DNA from: Istiophorus platypterus
Lineage: Eukaryota > Chordata > Actinopteri > Istiophoriformes > Istiophoridae
Direction: 5' to 3'
Assembly (NCBI GenBank): GCA_016859345.1
Contig: CM029120.1
Span: 8,696,001 to 8,760,000, forward strand
Length of the DNA stretch: 64,000 nucleotides
The notes under the pieces were generated by a model. That model was not told the origin of the DNA, made no database searches, and was given only the letters and a program-made list of their open reading frames with translations. Positions 11,101 to 22,415 of the stretch are shown here, piece by piece. The position numbers and the translations under genes were made by a program. How positions within the stretch are numbered: position 1 is the stretch's first letter; every line of letters begins with the position of its first letter.

Positions 11101-12115
11101 CTCTTTGTAGTAAAGATAGCAATTAAAATTGTGATATTGAGCTCGGTCACTCTATTGAGTCAGTTGATTTTTTTTGTAATTTTTCTATACAAGATAATAA
11201 TAATATTTATCTGAGTATCATGTCTCCAAAGAAAAACATAATTGATTACTGGGTAAGTACATTTTACAGCATTTATCCAGTGGGTTTTTTTCTTTGCACA
11301 CTAACAGTGTCATGGAGAGCATGATAAGAATTTAATTTCCTGTTTCCTCTTTGATTAATTCAGATTTTGATAACATGTTTGCACAATGGACAAGGGTCAA
11401 ATGCTGGATGTTTTGAGCTCTGAACCAAACCTATGTGGTGAAAATTTCCTGTAACGTTTGCATCTGCTTTCCGTTACTGGTCGGAGGTGCAGCAGTGCCT
11501 AGGTGCTTTTTTCCCCTCAATATTTAGAATTATAGCTTTACCTGAGGTTGCATGTGCTGTGTCTTTGGCTTTACTGTATGTTTGTTCACTTGCATCACAA
11601 GGGCCCAGAAACTGATTACCAACTCATGTTGACTATTTGCAGAATGTGAAAGCAACAATCAGCTTGGCAGAAAGGTTTAGGGCCTTAATGTGGCATGTTT
11701 TTTTTCTGTGTGCATTTCTAAAATATGATCCAGGTTGTCAGTATTGATTTTGATGGCAACTTGGTGGTAATTTATTCAGGTTTCTGTTGCTCAGCCTCCA
11801 GATTGTTGTCTTGAAAAAGTAGAAATTGCATTCTACCTGATACATTTTACAGCTGTGGAAATTCCCCAAGGAAGCTAAGAATTCTGTCATTGTCCAGTGA
11901 ACACACTATGAAAGAATTAAATTCCTAAATAAAATCATTTTAAAAAAAGAAATAATGTGAAATACAGTTCAAATTGTTGTATATATTCCCTTTTAATGTA
12001 TACAACATGTGATATTTAAATGGGAGAACATATGTTTTAAGGAAAATTTACTTCTTGTCATATTTAAAAACAATCCATTCAGTTATTAACCCCCCCCCAA
12101 AAAAAAGCTACATAA
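11101..12115. other. AT-rich non-coding stretch
   Basis: No exon, repeat family or RNA gene is recognised. Short poly(T) runs occur. Confidence 0.4.
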
Positions 12116-12119
12116 TTGT

Positions 12120-12440
12120 CCTTTTGGCAGCAGTGTCTATGTGGAGCTTCTCTCGCTCAGCCAGACCATTCTCCACAGTGCTGTGTCAGCGCTGGAGAAT
12201 GGTCTGGCTGAACCCATTATCATTCTGCCATAGAGGAAAAAAAAACAAACGCTCTCGCTTGTTTCTATTCACTTAAACCAATCACAATCGTCTTGGGTGG
12301 CGCTAAGCCCAGGATGCAGCAGCGGTGCCCCTGTAAAATAGTGCCCCGGGGGTTGGGGGGGGGGTGGAGTTGGTGGAACATTTGCATGTTGGGAGGTGAT
12401 CACAGACATTTAAAATGGCTGATTCCCTGCAAGGAAAACA
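12120..12440. mobile_element. MITE-like element with a 19-bp inverted repeat
   Basis: A perfect inverted repeat has arms at 12157-12175 and 12193-12211 (TCAGCCAGACCATTCTCCA and its complement) and a 17-base loop. The loop itself contains GCTG/CAGC, so the whole could fold as one hairpin of about 55 nt. It is followed by GTGGCGCTAAGCCCAGGATG, a CCCCGGGGG word and a G run (12348-12366). Such hairpin segments are usual in fish non-autonomous DNA elements. I could not place the element ends. Confidence 0.5.
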
Positions 12441-12444
12441 CAAC

Positions 12445-14840
12445 AAAAACAGTATAAGATTTATGTGATTGCACAATCCAAATCAAAAACTGTCATTTTT
12501 CAGTTTTTCAGTTCGCTGACTCAGAGGTTGTAGTTGTTTCCCCAAGGGGATTTTGAAAACGGCAGAATCGGAAGGGGAAGAGAAAGCCACATGAGACACG
12601 CGGCCAATGGCAGGCTTATAACCGCTGCCTACATCAGGTGAGTGGACCACGGTTCAAAATCTGTGGATAACAGGGTCCTAACCTATCTGGTCCCCACAGA
12701 AACATGTCAGCGGGGATCCCTTTACATCAGTTATATCAAGTGGCTTATTCAGGATATGGGACCAAAGTTGGCACACGTTTTAAAGAAAAACAGTAGGAAT
12801 ACAGGATTAAAAAATACAAGCGATTTTTGATTGTGCACTTAGATGCCATAAAGATGACTAGATATTTAATAACTAGAGTCATACACAAATCGTAGCGTAA
12901 AGGAGACAGATATAACTGAAGCCTCAGAGAAGCCAGGTAAAGGTTGTTCAAACCTGGTGAAGAAAGAGGAAAATATAAAAATATGACAAAAAGAAGGCAC
13001 AGAAAGGATGATCAATGTATGAAATGCTCAACCTTTACAAGTAGCATTCTAAGTTTAATCTAAGGGACTCTAGCCAATACAAACATGAGTAAAAGATCAG
13101 TTCTTGCATCGTCTCAGCACAGTTCGATGAATATTTCCGAATCCTTCCGTGAGTGTTGCATCCTTGACGTTTCCATTGAGCTGATCAGTTTGACGAACCT
13201 CCTCCTTTCTTGAACTCAGGTTTCTCACCCATACAGCATCGCACTGAATAGATTTGGGAATTCAAACCTCACGTTTAATTACAAAAGGCTCCTATCGCCA
13301 GGTAACACTCTCAACACACGGGAAAACTCGGACACTGTTTACAGAGAGATTATGGTTATGTTGACGTTGGATTTCTCTGGTTGTGAAGTGGTGAGATGAA
13401 ACTTGAAATGCTTCCTCATTGATATCTTGTTACCAAATTTGAAGTTTTACACAAGACCAATTTTTTTTTTTTTTTTGCTAACTTCCTGATTTTGTGTTCT
13501 AACTTACACACTAACTTACTGGTCATGTGTTTTAGATCCCTTCCATTTTCCCATTTGTCACTGAAATTCATCTAGTTTAGTGAATCAGTGTACTCTGAAA
13601 TTACTGTAAAGCATTGAACAAATAAACAATTGGAGATAAGAAAAACAGGAATCATGGAATCCTGTATTTACATCATTTTAATCTACTTTTTTTTGTACTC
13701 ATTCAACAGCTGAACACACACATGCGGTATTCTTTCTACAATGAATGATTCATCACAAACAAACCATCCCATAAATGGGTTGGTTTTTTTCCACCCTCCT
13801 GTCCAGTTCATCTCAAACCAGCTCGACAGGGTTTAGGTCCCGGCTGTGTTCGTTCCATCCTTTGAAGCCATCTGTCCTGTATTTTCCTCTAAGGTAGTTC
13901 TCACATAACCTGAAGTCCTATGCTGATCTTCGTACAGACAGAGGTTTTGTAAGTAATCGGCAAAAGTTGTGTTTGTTTTTTGTTTGTTTGGTTTTTTTTA
14001 ACCTGACGTAGTTTTAACCTTAAATGGTGCAAAGGTAAGAGAAGTATTCACTGGACTTGAACTGCTTGAATTTCAATAGAAACTGAAAATACGGGTGTAC
14101 TTGAAAACATTTGACCAACAGTGCACATATACTGTTTCTCATCATATGTTTATCATTGTTCATTATGATCTTTTTTTTTTCTTCAATCCCCAATGTGTTT
14201 TGTAAATTGTATCCCATTTTTTTACAACTCTGTAAGAACAACATAATCCTAGATTATATTGAGGATAATTATAAGTCATTGCAGCAGTAGTAGTAGTGAC
14301 AACAGTAGTAATATTCTGATAATAATTACTCACTGGGAGTTAGGTCTTTTCTTTATGAGGAAAAAGCTTGTTTTCCACCAGTAGATTGCACCACAGAGCA
14401 TTTCAACATCATTCTCTGTTGCTGCATCCTGTTTATTTTACACTCATCATGACAGGTGGCACTTCATCACAGGATTATTTAATCAAGACAAAATTAGGGC
14501 AGATCAGAGAATATGGCATCTCACTGCCTTCGTCTTTGTGGCCTCTGTGAGCCTCCTGAAAGTCTCTAAGCCTGGTGAAGGTAATTTCTTAGCCATACAA
14601 AAACCCCCAAAACAGAACAATGGTGGTATTTCCGAAACGGATGAGTAATTGCAGAGAGGAAATAGGAAGGAAACTGTTAAATGGAAAAAATGAAAAGATG
14701 CATGAACTCACACTACTGGTAAACCACATAACAATGAGCCTGCAGGATACTGAATAATTCAATCATTACTTTATATATCAAAGAACCAGCCCTGAAATGA
14801 GAAGCAGATTAGTTATTTTTTTCTGCACTCAATTGCTTCT
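12445..14840. other. Non-coding stretch between repeats
   Basis: No gene is recognised. A phrase around CCATACAGCATCGCACTGAA (about 13230-13250) resembles a dispersed repeat fragment. T runs lie at 13459-13477 and 14169-14180. Several AT-rich open frames (for example 14020-14244 minus) have no support. Confidence 0.4.
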
Positions 14841-15147
14841 ATCCTTTTAAAAGCTGTCTGTCACCTGAACCTGCTGTGTGACTTTGAATGTCTCCTCAGT
14901 ACACGTTAGCACAGCTCCCATTTTATTATTAATCTGGTCGTGGAGCATGGTTTTGGGCTCAGCTGCAGGGGACAGATGTGTGGTAGTGGCTCGGGGGAGC
15001 AGTTGGGTTCCTAATTCGCACAGGAGTTGCATGTTAAACTGACTTTGACCCTGTAGCGTGCTGGACCAGGACAAAAAAAAAAAAAGAAATACACGCTGAA
15101 ACCACGGGAGAATGGCTTTCCTGCTCTTGGGAATATTTATTTGAGTT

Positions 15148-15480
15148 TGCGTCATTGGAAAAGCTGGAGTTGAAGCCCTTGAGAGTCGTTGTCGAAGGAA
15201 GTCAGATCCACAACTGGGTCAGCCGATGGCTGCCTCGTTGCAGATGCTGTGAGATCCGGCAGCAAAGCACTGCAAAAAGACAAAAGTGAACCGGCAGCAT
15301 TTGAAGGGGCTCCATGCCCAGACTCAGAGGCTGACTTGGATTCTGGAGCAACTGCTGTCCCTGTTTGGGGGGCAGCATCTTCAAACCCTCCTCCCTCCAT
15401 GCTTCCTGGCATTGCCTGACATAAAATGACTGTAGCTGATGATCCTCAAACATTCTCAGCAATGTCTTAGGCAAAATCTG
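15148..15480 (-). other. Unidentified protein-like stretch, possible degraded exon or retrocopy
   Basis: Two overlapping minus-strand frames (15202-15474 and 15152-15412) have a less biased amino-acid composition than their surroundings. Read on that strand, an acceptor-like TTTTGTCTTTTTGCAG falls at about 15270-15285. The downstream frame ends with PVVDLTSFDND and then a stop; VVDLT resembles a SUMO-interacting motif. I do not recognise the family and cannot decide between a lost exon, a mobile-element gene and chance. Confidence 0.2.
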
Positions 15481-15586
15481 TCCTGGATTGAGTGAGCTGC
15501 TCCTCAGAGGATCGCCATCGCTGATTCTGGAACACCAGGCTTGGACCTGCCTACCATCCCCATCCTATGCCCAGCAGCTGAAGGAT

Positions 15587-15625
15587 GCAGCGCCCCCAGT
15601 GGTTGCAGCCACTGGGGGGCGCTGC
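15587..15625. repeat. GC-rich perfect-arm hairpin
   Basis: GCAGCGCCCCCAGTGG (15587-15602) is followed by the loop TTGCAG and the complementary arm (15609-15625), with one extra G as a bulge. The GCGCCCCCAGTGG word is frequent in fish interspersed elements, so this is probably a repeat end. Confidence 0.75.
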
Positions 15626-16012
15626 AGCTATCATTGGTCCAGTTCCCCGGTTCCCCCCATTCTGTAACCCCACACTAACTCTCCCTCTCTTCCCTTCCCT
15701 GTCCAGGTTGCAGCCCCTGAGGCACTGTTCCCGACCCACAAGGGGCTCCGAGGGCATCACGGTTAGGTTGTTGGAGATGTAGGCAGAGATTGGTGGGGCA
15801 TTGTATGGGGGTGCGTTCACGACCGATAGGGAGATATGGATTTCGGTGCTGTGCTCAGCGGTGATGCTGGGTTGCAGATGGGGACACTGCAGCGGCTCCG
15901 CCACAGGAGGCTCAGAGGGAGTTGTGAATTTAACTACTTACTATTTTAATACTTTTAAAAACAGTTTCTCTGAAAATGTCTTTAGGTTTTGTGTCGTATT
16001 CATCCACATTAC

Positions 16013-17579
16013 CGTGTGTGAGCTTTGTTTCTGTCGGGCTCCCACACGTAGATGAGCGAATATTAAAGCCTTGCACCCGTCTCCATCGAGGCAGAGGACC
16101 TTTTTTTTTTTTTTTTTTTTTTACTCTTCTCAAAGCGTTTCTTGGGAAAGATATGGTTCTCTATGAGGAACACCCCAGCCTGCAGAACATGGATTCATGC
16201 TCCACGGGTACAGTATGGAAGTTGGTAAAAAAAATTAAACAATAAATAAATACTAAATACAAGAGATATGTATGGGTAAAATTTTATGTTATTCTCGAAT
16301 GCACACCCAAAATACCCTACTTTTGGATGCTGCTGTTGGCGCAGCTGGTGTAGATAACAACTCTGTCCACGCCCAGCAGCCTGGGGCAAAAAACATATCA
16401 TAATAAAACATCTGTCAAATATCTAAAAGCTGGTTCAGTGCTACGGTACAAGTAGTGTTTAGAGACGTTTGCTATTTTTTTCTTTTTTTTTAAATAAACA
16501 AGACCTAAGTAAGTGCTAGTGAGAGCTGTGGAGTTCTAGTCTCAATTCACCAAAATGTCAGTCAAGTTTAGTTGTACAGACAGCCATAATGCAGGATTTT
16601 CTCCTCCTCTTCCACAGATGTATGCTTTGTAATTCCTAAGTTTGTGTACATGTATAACAAAAAGCAAGGATTTGCATACTCCCATGGTGCTTAAACACCT
16701 CCACATATACTTGCACAAATACGCTCTCAAGGAGAGACTGGCAGAAATATTACCTTTTTTGAAGCTTGTAATTGTTGAAAGAATTGTTTGACATTTTGGA
16801 AAGGCCTTTCCGAGAGACAGAGAAGACTGATACAACTGTCATGCATGTATGAAACATACTGTGATTTTATGGGGGCTTATGTGCCGGGGTCACTGTTGTT
16901 TTTTAAACTCCATACATTTTTCATGAATAAAATAAGAAAGATATTATATGTTAATTAGTGAGACTGAGAGATGCTTTTAGTTGGATTTGTTTTCTTTGTG
17001 TCTACCCCTTGTTTACCATATTTGCTTAATAAAGTGATGGCATCTACGTGGCCCAGGGTCTATGCACACTAAAGTTTTGGTTCTACAGTTTGGGGCGTTG
17101 TTGCTGCGCTCACCTTTACATCTCCATGGTCCTAAGTACATTTTTGTGGTCTGCAAACAGGTTGGAGACAGTGGGATTAAACTGTAACCTTTTCTCCTCC
17201 TTCTCACTGGTCTTCTGATTTCTTATGGGGAGCCAAAGCCGGTTAGATGCAATCACTCTCTCCGGCCCAGTCTGAAGAGTGAATTGCATAGCATTGCAGT
17301 TTGGAGGAGTCTGACAGATGATGTCTGTGGTCACAAAGGGAAAAAAACAGAGTTGTCTGGATGCTGTGAAATGGTTGTTGGAGTTCTTGAAATGAAAGGG
17401 ATATCAAAACCATTCAGTCTCTGGTCTGTGTACGCTGACACCAGTAAGTGTGTGGTTTTCAGAGGCCCATGTGGGTTTGGGATCAACTTGTACGTCCTGG
17501 GTGTTTTCACAGCGATAATGCAGATGAAGATGATGGCAGCAATGAAGAGGAGGAAGAACTTCCATTTTACCGTGTCTAT
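16013..17579 (-). pseudogene. GT92 glycosyltransferase pseudogene, gene B
   Basis: This is a broken relative of genes A and C, in the same orientation between them. Exon 1 relic, 17579-17114: the start codon is ATA instead of ATG (17577-17579). Two in-frame deletions remove about 17 and 23 codons. A frameshift follows at about 17335-17350 in a T-rich stretch, and TAC has become TAA just before the retained GGTGAG donor. The stretch around LWLPIRNQKT is well preserved. Exon 2 relic, 16380-16321: only 60 of 331 bases remain, its two ends joined, and the DID core is gone. Exon 3 relic, 16179-16013: interrupted by 22 T on the plus strand (16101-16122), where working copies have four. No exon 4 was found by eye in the 13-16 kb region. 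It cannot make an enzyme. Confidence 0.9.
16420..17100. other. Intron 1 relic of gene B with a dispersed repeat fragment
   Basis: This is non-coding. At 16770-16845 it contains TTGACATTTTGGAAAGGC and AGACTGATACAACTGTCATG, which match a family also present at 37.30-37.44 kb and 38.72-38.85 kb. Nothing else is recognised. Confidence 0.5.
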
Positions 17580-17639
17580 CCAGCCACAAGAATAGTTTCC
17601 CAATCCGAGGCAGATTTAGCGAACCACAGTTATTGAGAT

Positions 17640-18300
17640 TAAACCCACAAACTAGCTGACTTTGACTTATACACTGACTTCATAGTTTATTTTATAGGTA
17701 CAAATGCACAGACTAATCAAATCCACTACAAGATCCCTGAAATAGAAGAAATCCTTTCTTCAAGAGGTGTTGATTCATTGCTGTTGTAACGTCTGAAGAC
17801 TCAGTTAGCGGCTGTGTATTCAGCTGAATTATACTGAAAGGTGTTAACAGCTGTTAATATTTTGTCAATGTGTATTTACATAAACCAGAGAGCAGAAAAT
17901 TCGAAACTATTATTCATTTTTTTGGCGACTTGCTATGGCAAGGTTTATTACACATTTTAGCAAACAGCTGCATTTTTACACATCCAGCAGTTACAGAGAA
18001 AAATTATAATTCATTTGAATCTGTGTTTCTTGTAACCTGGTAAATGGTCGTTTAATATTCAATATTTTTTTACCAACCCCTGAGGGAAATATCTGTCACT
18101 TTAGCTTCTTAACAATTAATTCTGTTCATCAGCTAGTTGCCAACTAGTCGCCAACTGTGTCTATTTGCAGTTTGTTCCTGAGCAGCTGGTGCACAGGGTG
18201 TTTTTCAACTGAAAACAGTTGCGTGTTGTGACTATAATCAAGGCTATGAAAAAAGGTGACCATATGTATCTAGGACTGGTACTAAATTTTGCAATAAGTC
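17640..18300. other. AT-rich non-coding stretch
   Basis: No gene or named repeat was recognised between the gene B pseudogene and the SINE relic. Confidence 0.4.
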
Positions 18301-18304
18301 TGAG

Positions 18305-18592
18305 TGGGCAGCTGTGGCTCAGGAGGTAGCGCGGGTCATCCACCACCAGTGGTTCAATCCCCGGCTTTCTCTAGTCCGCATTACTGAGTGTCCTCGGGCA
18401 AGATACTGCACCTCAAATTGCCCCTGATGTATCATCAGTGCAAGTATATGTGTGTGTCAGTAGAAAGCACGTGCATGTAAAAAGTTCTGCATGAACGTGT
18501 CTGAGTGAATATGGTAATACTTTAAGGCACTCTGAGTGATCAATAACACTAGAGAGGCGCTATGTAAGTGCAGTCTATTTACCACTTAGCTG
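18305..18592 (+). mobile_element. tRNA-derived SINE relic
   Basis: It starts GGGCAGCTGTGGCTCAGGAG, with a box A-like TGGCTCAGGAGGTAG (about 18315-18329) and a box B-like GGTTCAATCCC (18351-18361), the internal RNA polymerase III promoter of tRNA-derived SINEs. The tail, GGCGCTATGTAAGTGCAGTC then TATTTACC, is the usual fish SINE ending. It is diverged and presumably inactive. Confidence 0.75.
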
Positions 18593-18906
18593 TGGCAGCG
18601 CTGAAGGAGTAAAAGTAAACTTATAAACTAAGGAGAAAGCTTGTTAAACAAAGATATCTTATATTAGTGTATGCTCCATGAGGCAGCAATAAGAGAAAGA
18701 AAGGGGTGAGAAGAGGTCAATGCCGGAAAAGTGGAGAGAAATAAAATCACCATGAGGTTTGAAGTTTTCGATGCAACATAAGGGCCGGTTTAAACCACAT
18801 TGCTCCTATGACGTGTTATCAGAGAATTACAGTGGTATTGCAAACTCTAAAGAGGGTCCTTGCCTAATCGTGAGGTGCTGTTATGCAGAGCTACACCTTA
18901 TCAAAA

Positions 18907-18935
<29 letters not shown>
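18907..18935. repeat. (GT)n microsatellite
   Basis: About 14 GT units, followed by TTTAAGG. Confidence 0.95.
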
Positions 18936-18938
<3 letters not shown>

Positions 18939-19336
18939 AAGGTTTTTATTATTGCAGTGTACATTAGAGTGACATGCAGCAATTTCCTATCTAAATGTGT
19001 TTAAACGTGCAGGGAGCATACATAATGCATGGTGTATGGGGGGAGTGAGCCCTGACAGCTTGTTTTTGCCCCATGGATCCCCAGCAGGTTACTCCTGTCA
19101 TGGCTCTTTTTTCTGAGCTTTGATAAGGCGGTTAGAGATAAAGTGGTTACAGTCTGCCTTTTACACCCGAAACCCTGTATTTTGACTGCAGTCCTCTGTA
19201 AACCTGAATTCTTCTGTTGCAGTGTCAACCACACTTTGTAATTAAATAATTCATTGTAAAAATGGAAACTGCTCTGTTCTCTCCTAAGACTTAAACCTAT
19301 GACTGTTTCATTCTGTTTATACTGACTCATGTACCA

Positions 19337-20010
19337 GATACAGTCAGGTGCATAAATATTTCAACAGTGACACCATTTATTTTGCCTCTGTACACCACCA
19401 CAGTGGATTTGAAACGAAGCCAACAAGATCTGATTGAAGTTTGGACTTTCAGCTTCAGTTCAAGACGTTTAATCAAAATATCACATTAACTGTTTAGGAA
19501 TTACCACCATTTTTATACAAAGTCCCTCATTTTCAGAGTATCAGGGTAATTTCACAGTTGACAACTGATCAGTTTCATGACCAGGCGTGGCCTGTTCCCT
19601 CCTTATTTAATTACAAAAGGTGTCGACTTTGTGTTTGGTAGCTGTTTATGTGAACGCTCAATATGCGTTTCAAAGAGGTGTTGATGCAATGAAAGAGGCC
19701 TTCACAAGGTCTAGCCAGGTCATGAAAACTCTCCAGGTAGGCATGCCATTGTCGAAGTTTACAATCAAGAGACCCCCTGAATGATTGTAAATTCAGAAGG
19801 ATTACCAAAAGGTGCAAACCACCGGTACCACTCAAGAACAGAAAGGTGAGATTAGACTTTACAAGAAAACATCTAAAAAACCTGCCCAGTTCTGGAACAA
19901 GGTCCTTTGTGCAGATGAAACCAAGATTAACTTTTACTGGAATGATGAGAAGAGCACAGGGAGGGAAACGCGGCGGAGGCAGTGTTATGGCATCGGCATG
20001 TACGGCTGCG
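19337..20010 (+). mobile_element. Tc1/mariner-type DNA transposon, 3'-truncated relic
   Basis: The left end, ACAGTCAGGTGCATAAATAT (19338-19357), is the terminal sequence of a well-known fish Tc1-like element. It is followed by its non-coding leader (TCTGTACACCACCACAGTGG and on). Transposase fragments follow from about 19670. The clearest, at 19880-20010, contains PAQFWNKVLCADETKINFYW and includes the second catalytic aspartate region (ADETK), then QCYGIGMYGC. The middle of the transposase is deleted, with frame breaks. The element stops abruptly near 20010 and no right terminal repeat follows, so it is immobile. Confidence 0.85.
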
Positions 20011-20049
20011 AATTGAACTGGGTCGGACGAGATCGCATGTTTCCCCTTT

Positions 20050-20172
20050 CTGATGCGAAGATGTGATGTGGATGTTAACTTATATTCGCTGCACCCCTGT
20101 GATGTGATTGGCTGACCTGAATATTGCATGAATAAGAGGGTGTACGGGTGTCCCCAATAAAGTTCTCAATGT
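20050..20172. mobile_element. End fragment of a non-autonomous DNA element
   Basis: The phrase GTGATGTGATTGGCTGACCT followed by GTGTACGGGTGTCCCCAATAAAG is a diverged form of a common fish repeat end (GGTGTACCTAATAAAG). A copy in the other orientation starts at about 25227 (TTATTAGGTACACCTAGGTA). It directly abuts the truncated Tc1 relic. Confidence 0.55.
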
Positions 20173-22350
20173 AAAATGCAGTTTCCAGTCAATAAGTCCT
20201 TTCTCCTCATTACCTATATATATATATATACAGTACCTGTAGTTACCTACACCATGTGGGGGAGTTTAATCGCCTCTTGTCTTGTCCATGAATGAGGAGC
20301 GTGGGGAATTGACTGGCAGATCGGTGCAGCATCAGCACAAATGTGAGAATCGTACCAGAACAAGTGGAGGAAGGAGCTGAACTGGAAGGCGAAGCTTGTG
20401 ATTTACCAGTCAATCAACATTCCAACCCCTGTAACGCCCTCATCTCTATGCACAAGCCCCCCCTCCTGACTGAAATTACTGGTGCAGCTCCCGCTTTTAC
20501 TGGAATAAAACAAAACAAGACCGACTAGATTCAGTAAGTGGTTAATAGGGCTCTGAATCTCGTGCACGATGAGCCAGACTCTGAAGATGATCACATTATC
20601 ATGGTAATGTCAATAGGGTAGAGTTTAAGTAACTGTGACAGTTGTTTTAAAGAGAGACACAGATATCTACCAGGTGGTCAACACATTTGCACATTTTGCC
20701 CCGCATGAGACTGTCTCATCCAGTGCATGATAGATGGTCTCATAGAAAAGCTCCAGGAATTGGCTGTGAGCTACTGTGTAATAGAGGTGAGGCAATTAAC
20801 CAGACGTACATTTGTAGAATTATCTAGTTAGTGCTATTTCTAAAAGATGCAATGTCTACAACTGGCCAACACTTGAATTCATACTCTGAATAAATAGGGG
20901 GCAGCATACTACAAAAAAAGTGCCCAAGAACAAGGAAATGCACCCTTTGGTGCCCCCCCCCGCTCCCCTGTGTTATAGGGACTGTTCATTGGGCATAATG
21001 GGACAAATCCTTGTGTTTAGAGGAAGAGCCGCAAGAGGTCAAGGAACGCAAGGGAGAGGGTGAACAGCGACTCACTATCGCCCCCTTAGGTACCAGATGG
21101 TAATGCGAGACGGGCCTGGGCGAGCCGATTAGCATGCTAACTTCAGTAGATATTTCTGTGACACAATATGTAGAAACTTCAAAGCGGTTACGTCTTCACA
21201 TTCTGTGGATAATCTTGGTTAATTTTCTACTACAACACCGATTCGCACCTCGCCCTTTGGCCCTAAGTGGTCAAACCAAAATGAGGTGGAGACAAGGCTG
21301 CACCAGAGAACTTACTCAAACAAGCCACACAAAGAAGAGAGTTAAACTTTTAAAGTGTTTTTCAAACGGTGACTTTGGTTTTTACAAGATTTTTTTTTTT
21401 TATTTATTTTTTTTTTTAGAGGAATGAGGACTAACTGGTCGCTTTTGATGATATGCAAATGTTGTGCTCACAGCTCGGTTCGGCTGCCTTCAAGTGGCAA
21501 AAAAAAAAAAAAAAGGAATTAATTGCAGGTTTAACTGGATGGATTCAGGCAGTTAAAGGCCACCTGTCAATGAGGATGTGCACTTTGAAAATTTATCATT
21601 AGCACCATGACTTACCAAATGAGGCTGTGCAAGACTACTTGTTCCCGTCCATGTTTGGGCAAGTTTCAGTCACAAAAAATGTCGTCCAAGAGTAATAATG
21701 AGACTTTCACATTGCCGTGTCAGAAGCCAGATCAAGTGGAGGTGACCTGAAGCAAATGGGAAATGCCAACCATGTGCAGTCAAAGCGGAGCCTTTATGTG
21801 AGGGAATAAAACCACAGAGGAAACGGTCTGATGTGAAGATGGTTAAACGTTAAAAACATCTCTCTAAAGCAAAGTGGTCCAGTCAAGAGATACAGTCAAG
21901 TGGATGTGACAGTCTGGGAGATATCAGACAAGAAAATATTTGGTTGTCATTATATTTCAAAGCTAGTCTCCTTCACTAACAGGTTATCTCTGCCCAGTGA
22001 ACGGAATATTCTGACGGGTCTGGAAATCTTATGAATTTACCGAAAGCTGAGGTGATTCCTCTCCTGTTACAGAGTCACTGGCTGACTGAGGCGCACGGGA
22101 GGTGGAGGTGGAGGTGGAGGAAGTGCCTCCACTACGGTCCCTGCCCCTCGACTGGTTGATGCATCCTGTGGCTTTGTGTCGGGGTCACGGGCTGAGTGAA
22201 GCATGCATAGTGCAGGCAACTATACTCAAGTATTAGAGTTAAAAGTATTGAGAGTGTTATACTGAATTATGAATATTATTTTTATTCTTACAGATGCCAG
22301 ATTATGTAAGTATTTGGAAGTGGTTTATTTTAGAGGTGGAGATACCTTCA
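20173..22350. other. Non-coding stretch with small repeats
   Basis: No gene was recognised. It contains a short TA run (20218-20230), a C run at 20955-20962, T runs at 21390-21418, a 15-base A run at 21500-21514 and a GGAGGT purine repeat at 22097-22120. A TTAGCATGCTAAC word lies at 21129-21141. Confidence 0.45.
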
Positions 22351-22352
22351 TA

Positions 22353-22415
22353 AGATAAGATTCTTTATTATCATTGTACAAAAAACATAAAATGAAATTT
22401 AAGGTGCACTCAAGA
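22353..22415. repeat. Interspersed ATAAGATAAGATTC...TTTATTATCATTGTAC repeat fragment
   Basis: The text ATAAGATAAGATTCTTTATT followed by ATCATTGTAC and AATGAAATTTAAGGTGCACT is a very common fish repeat ending, usually taken as a LINE/SINE 3' end. Class not determined. Confidence 0.5.

Noticed and set aside
18305..18380. Functional tRNA gene
   Set aside because: Box A- and B-like motifs are present, but the cloverleaf is not formed and the downstream tail is that of a SINE.
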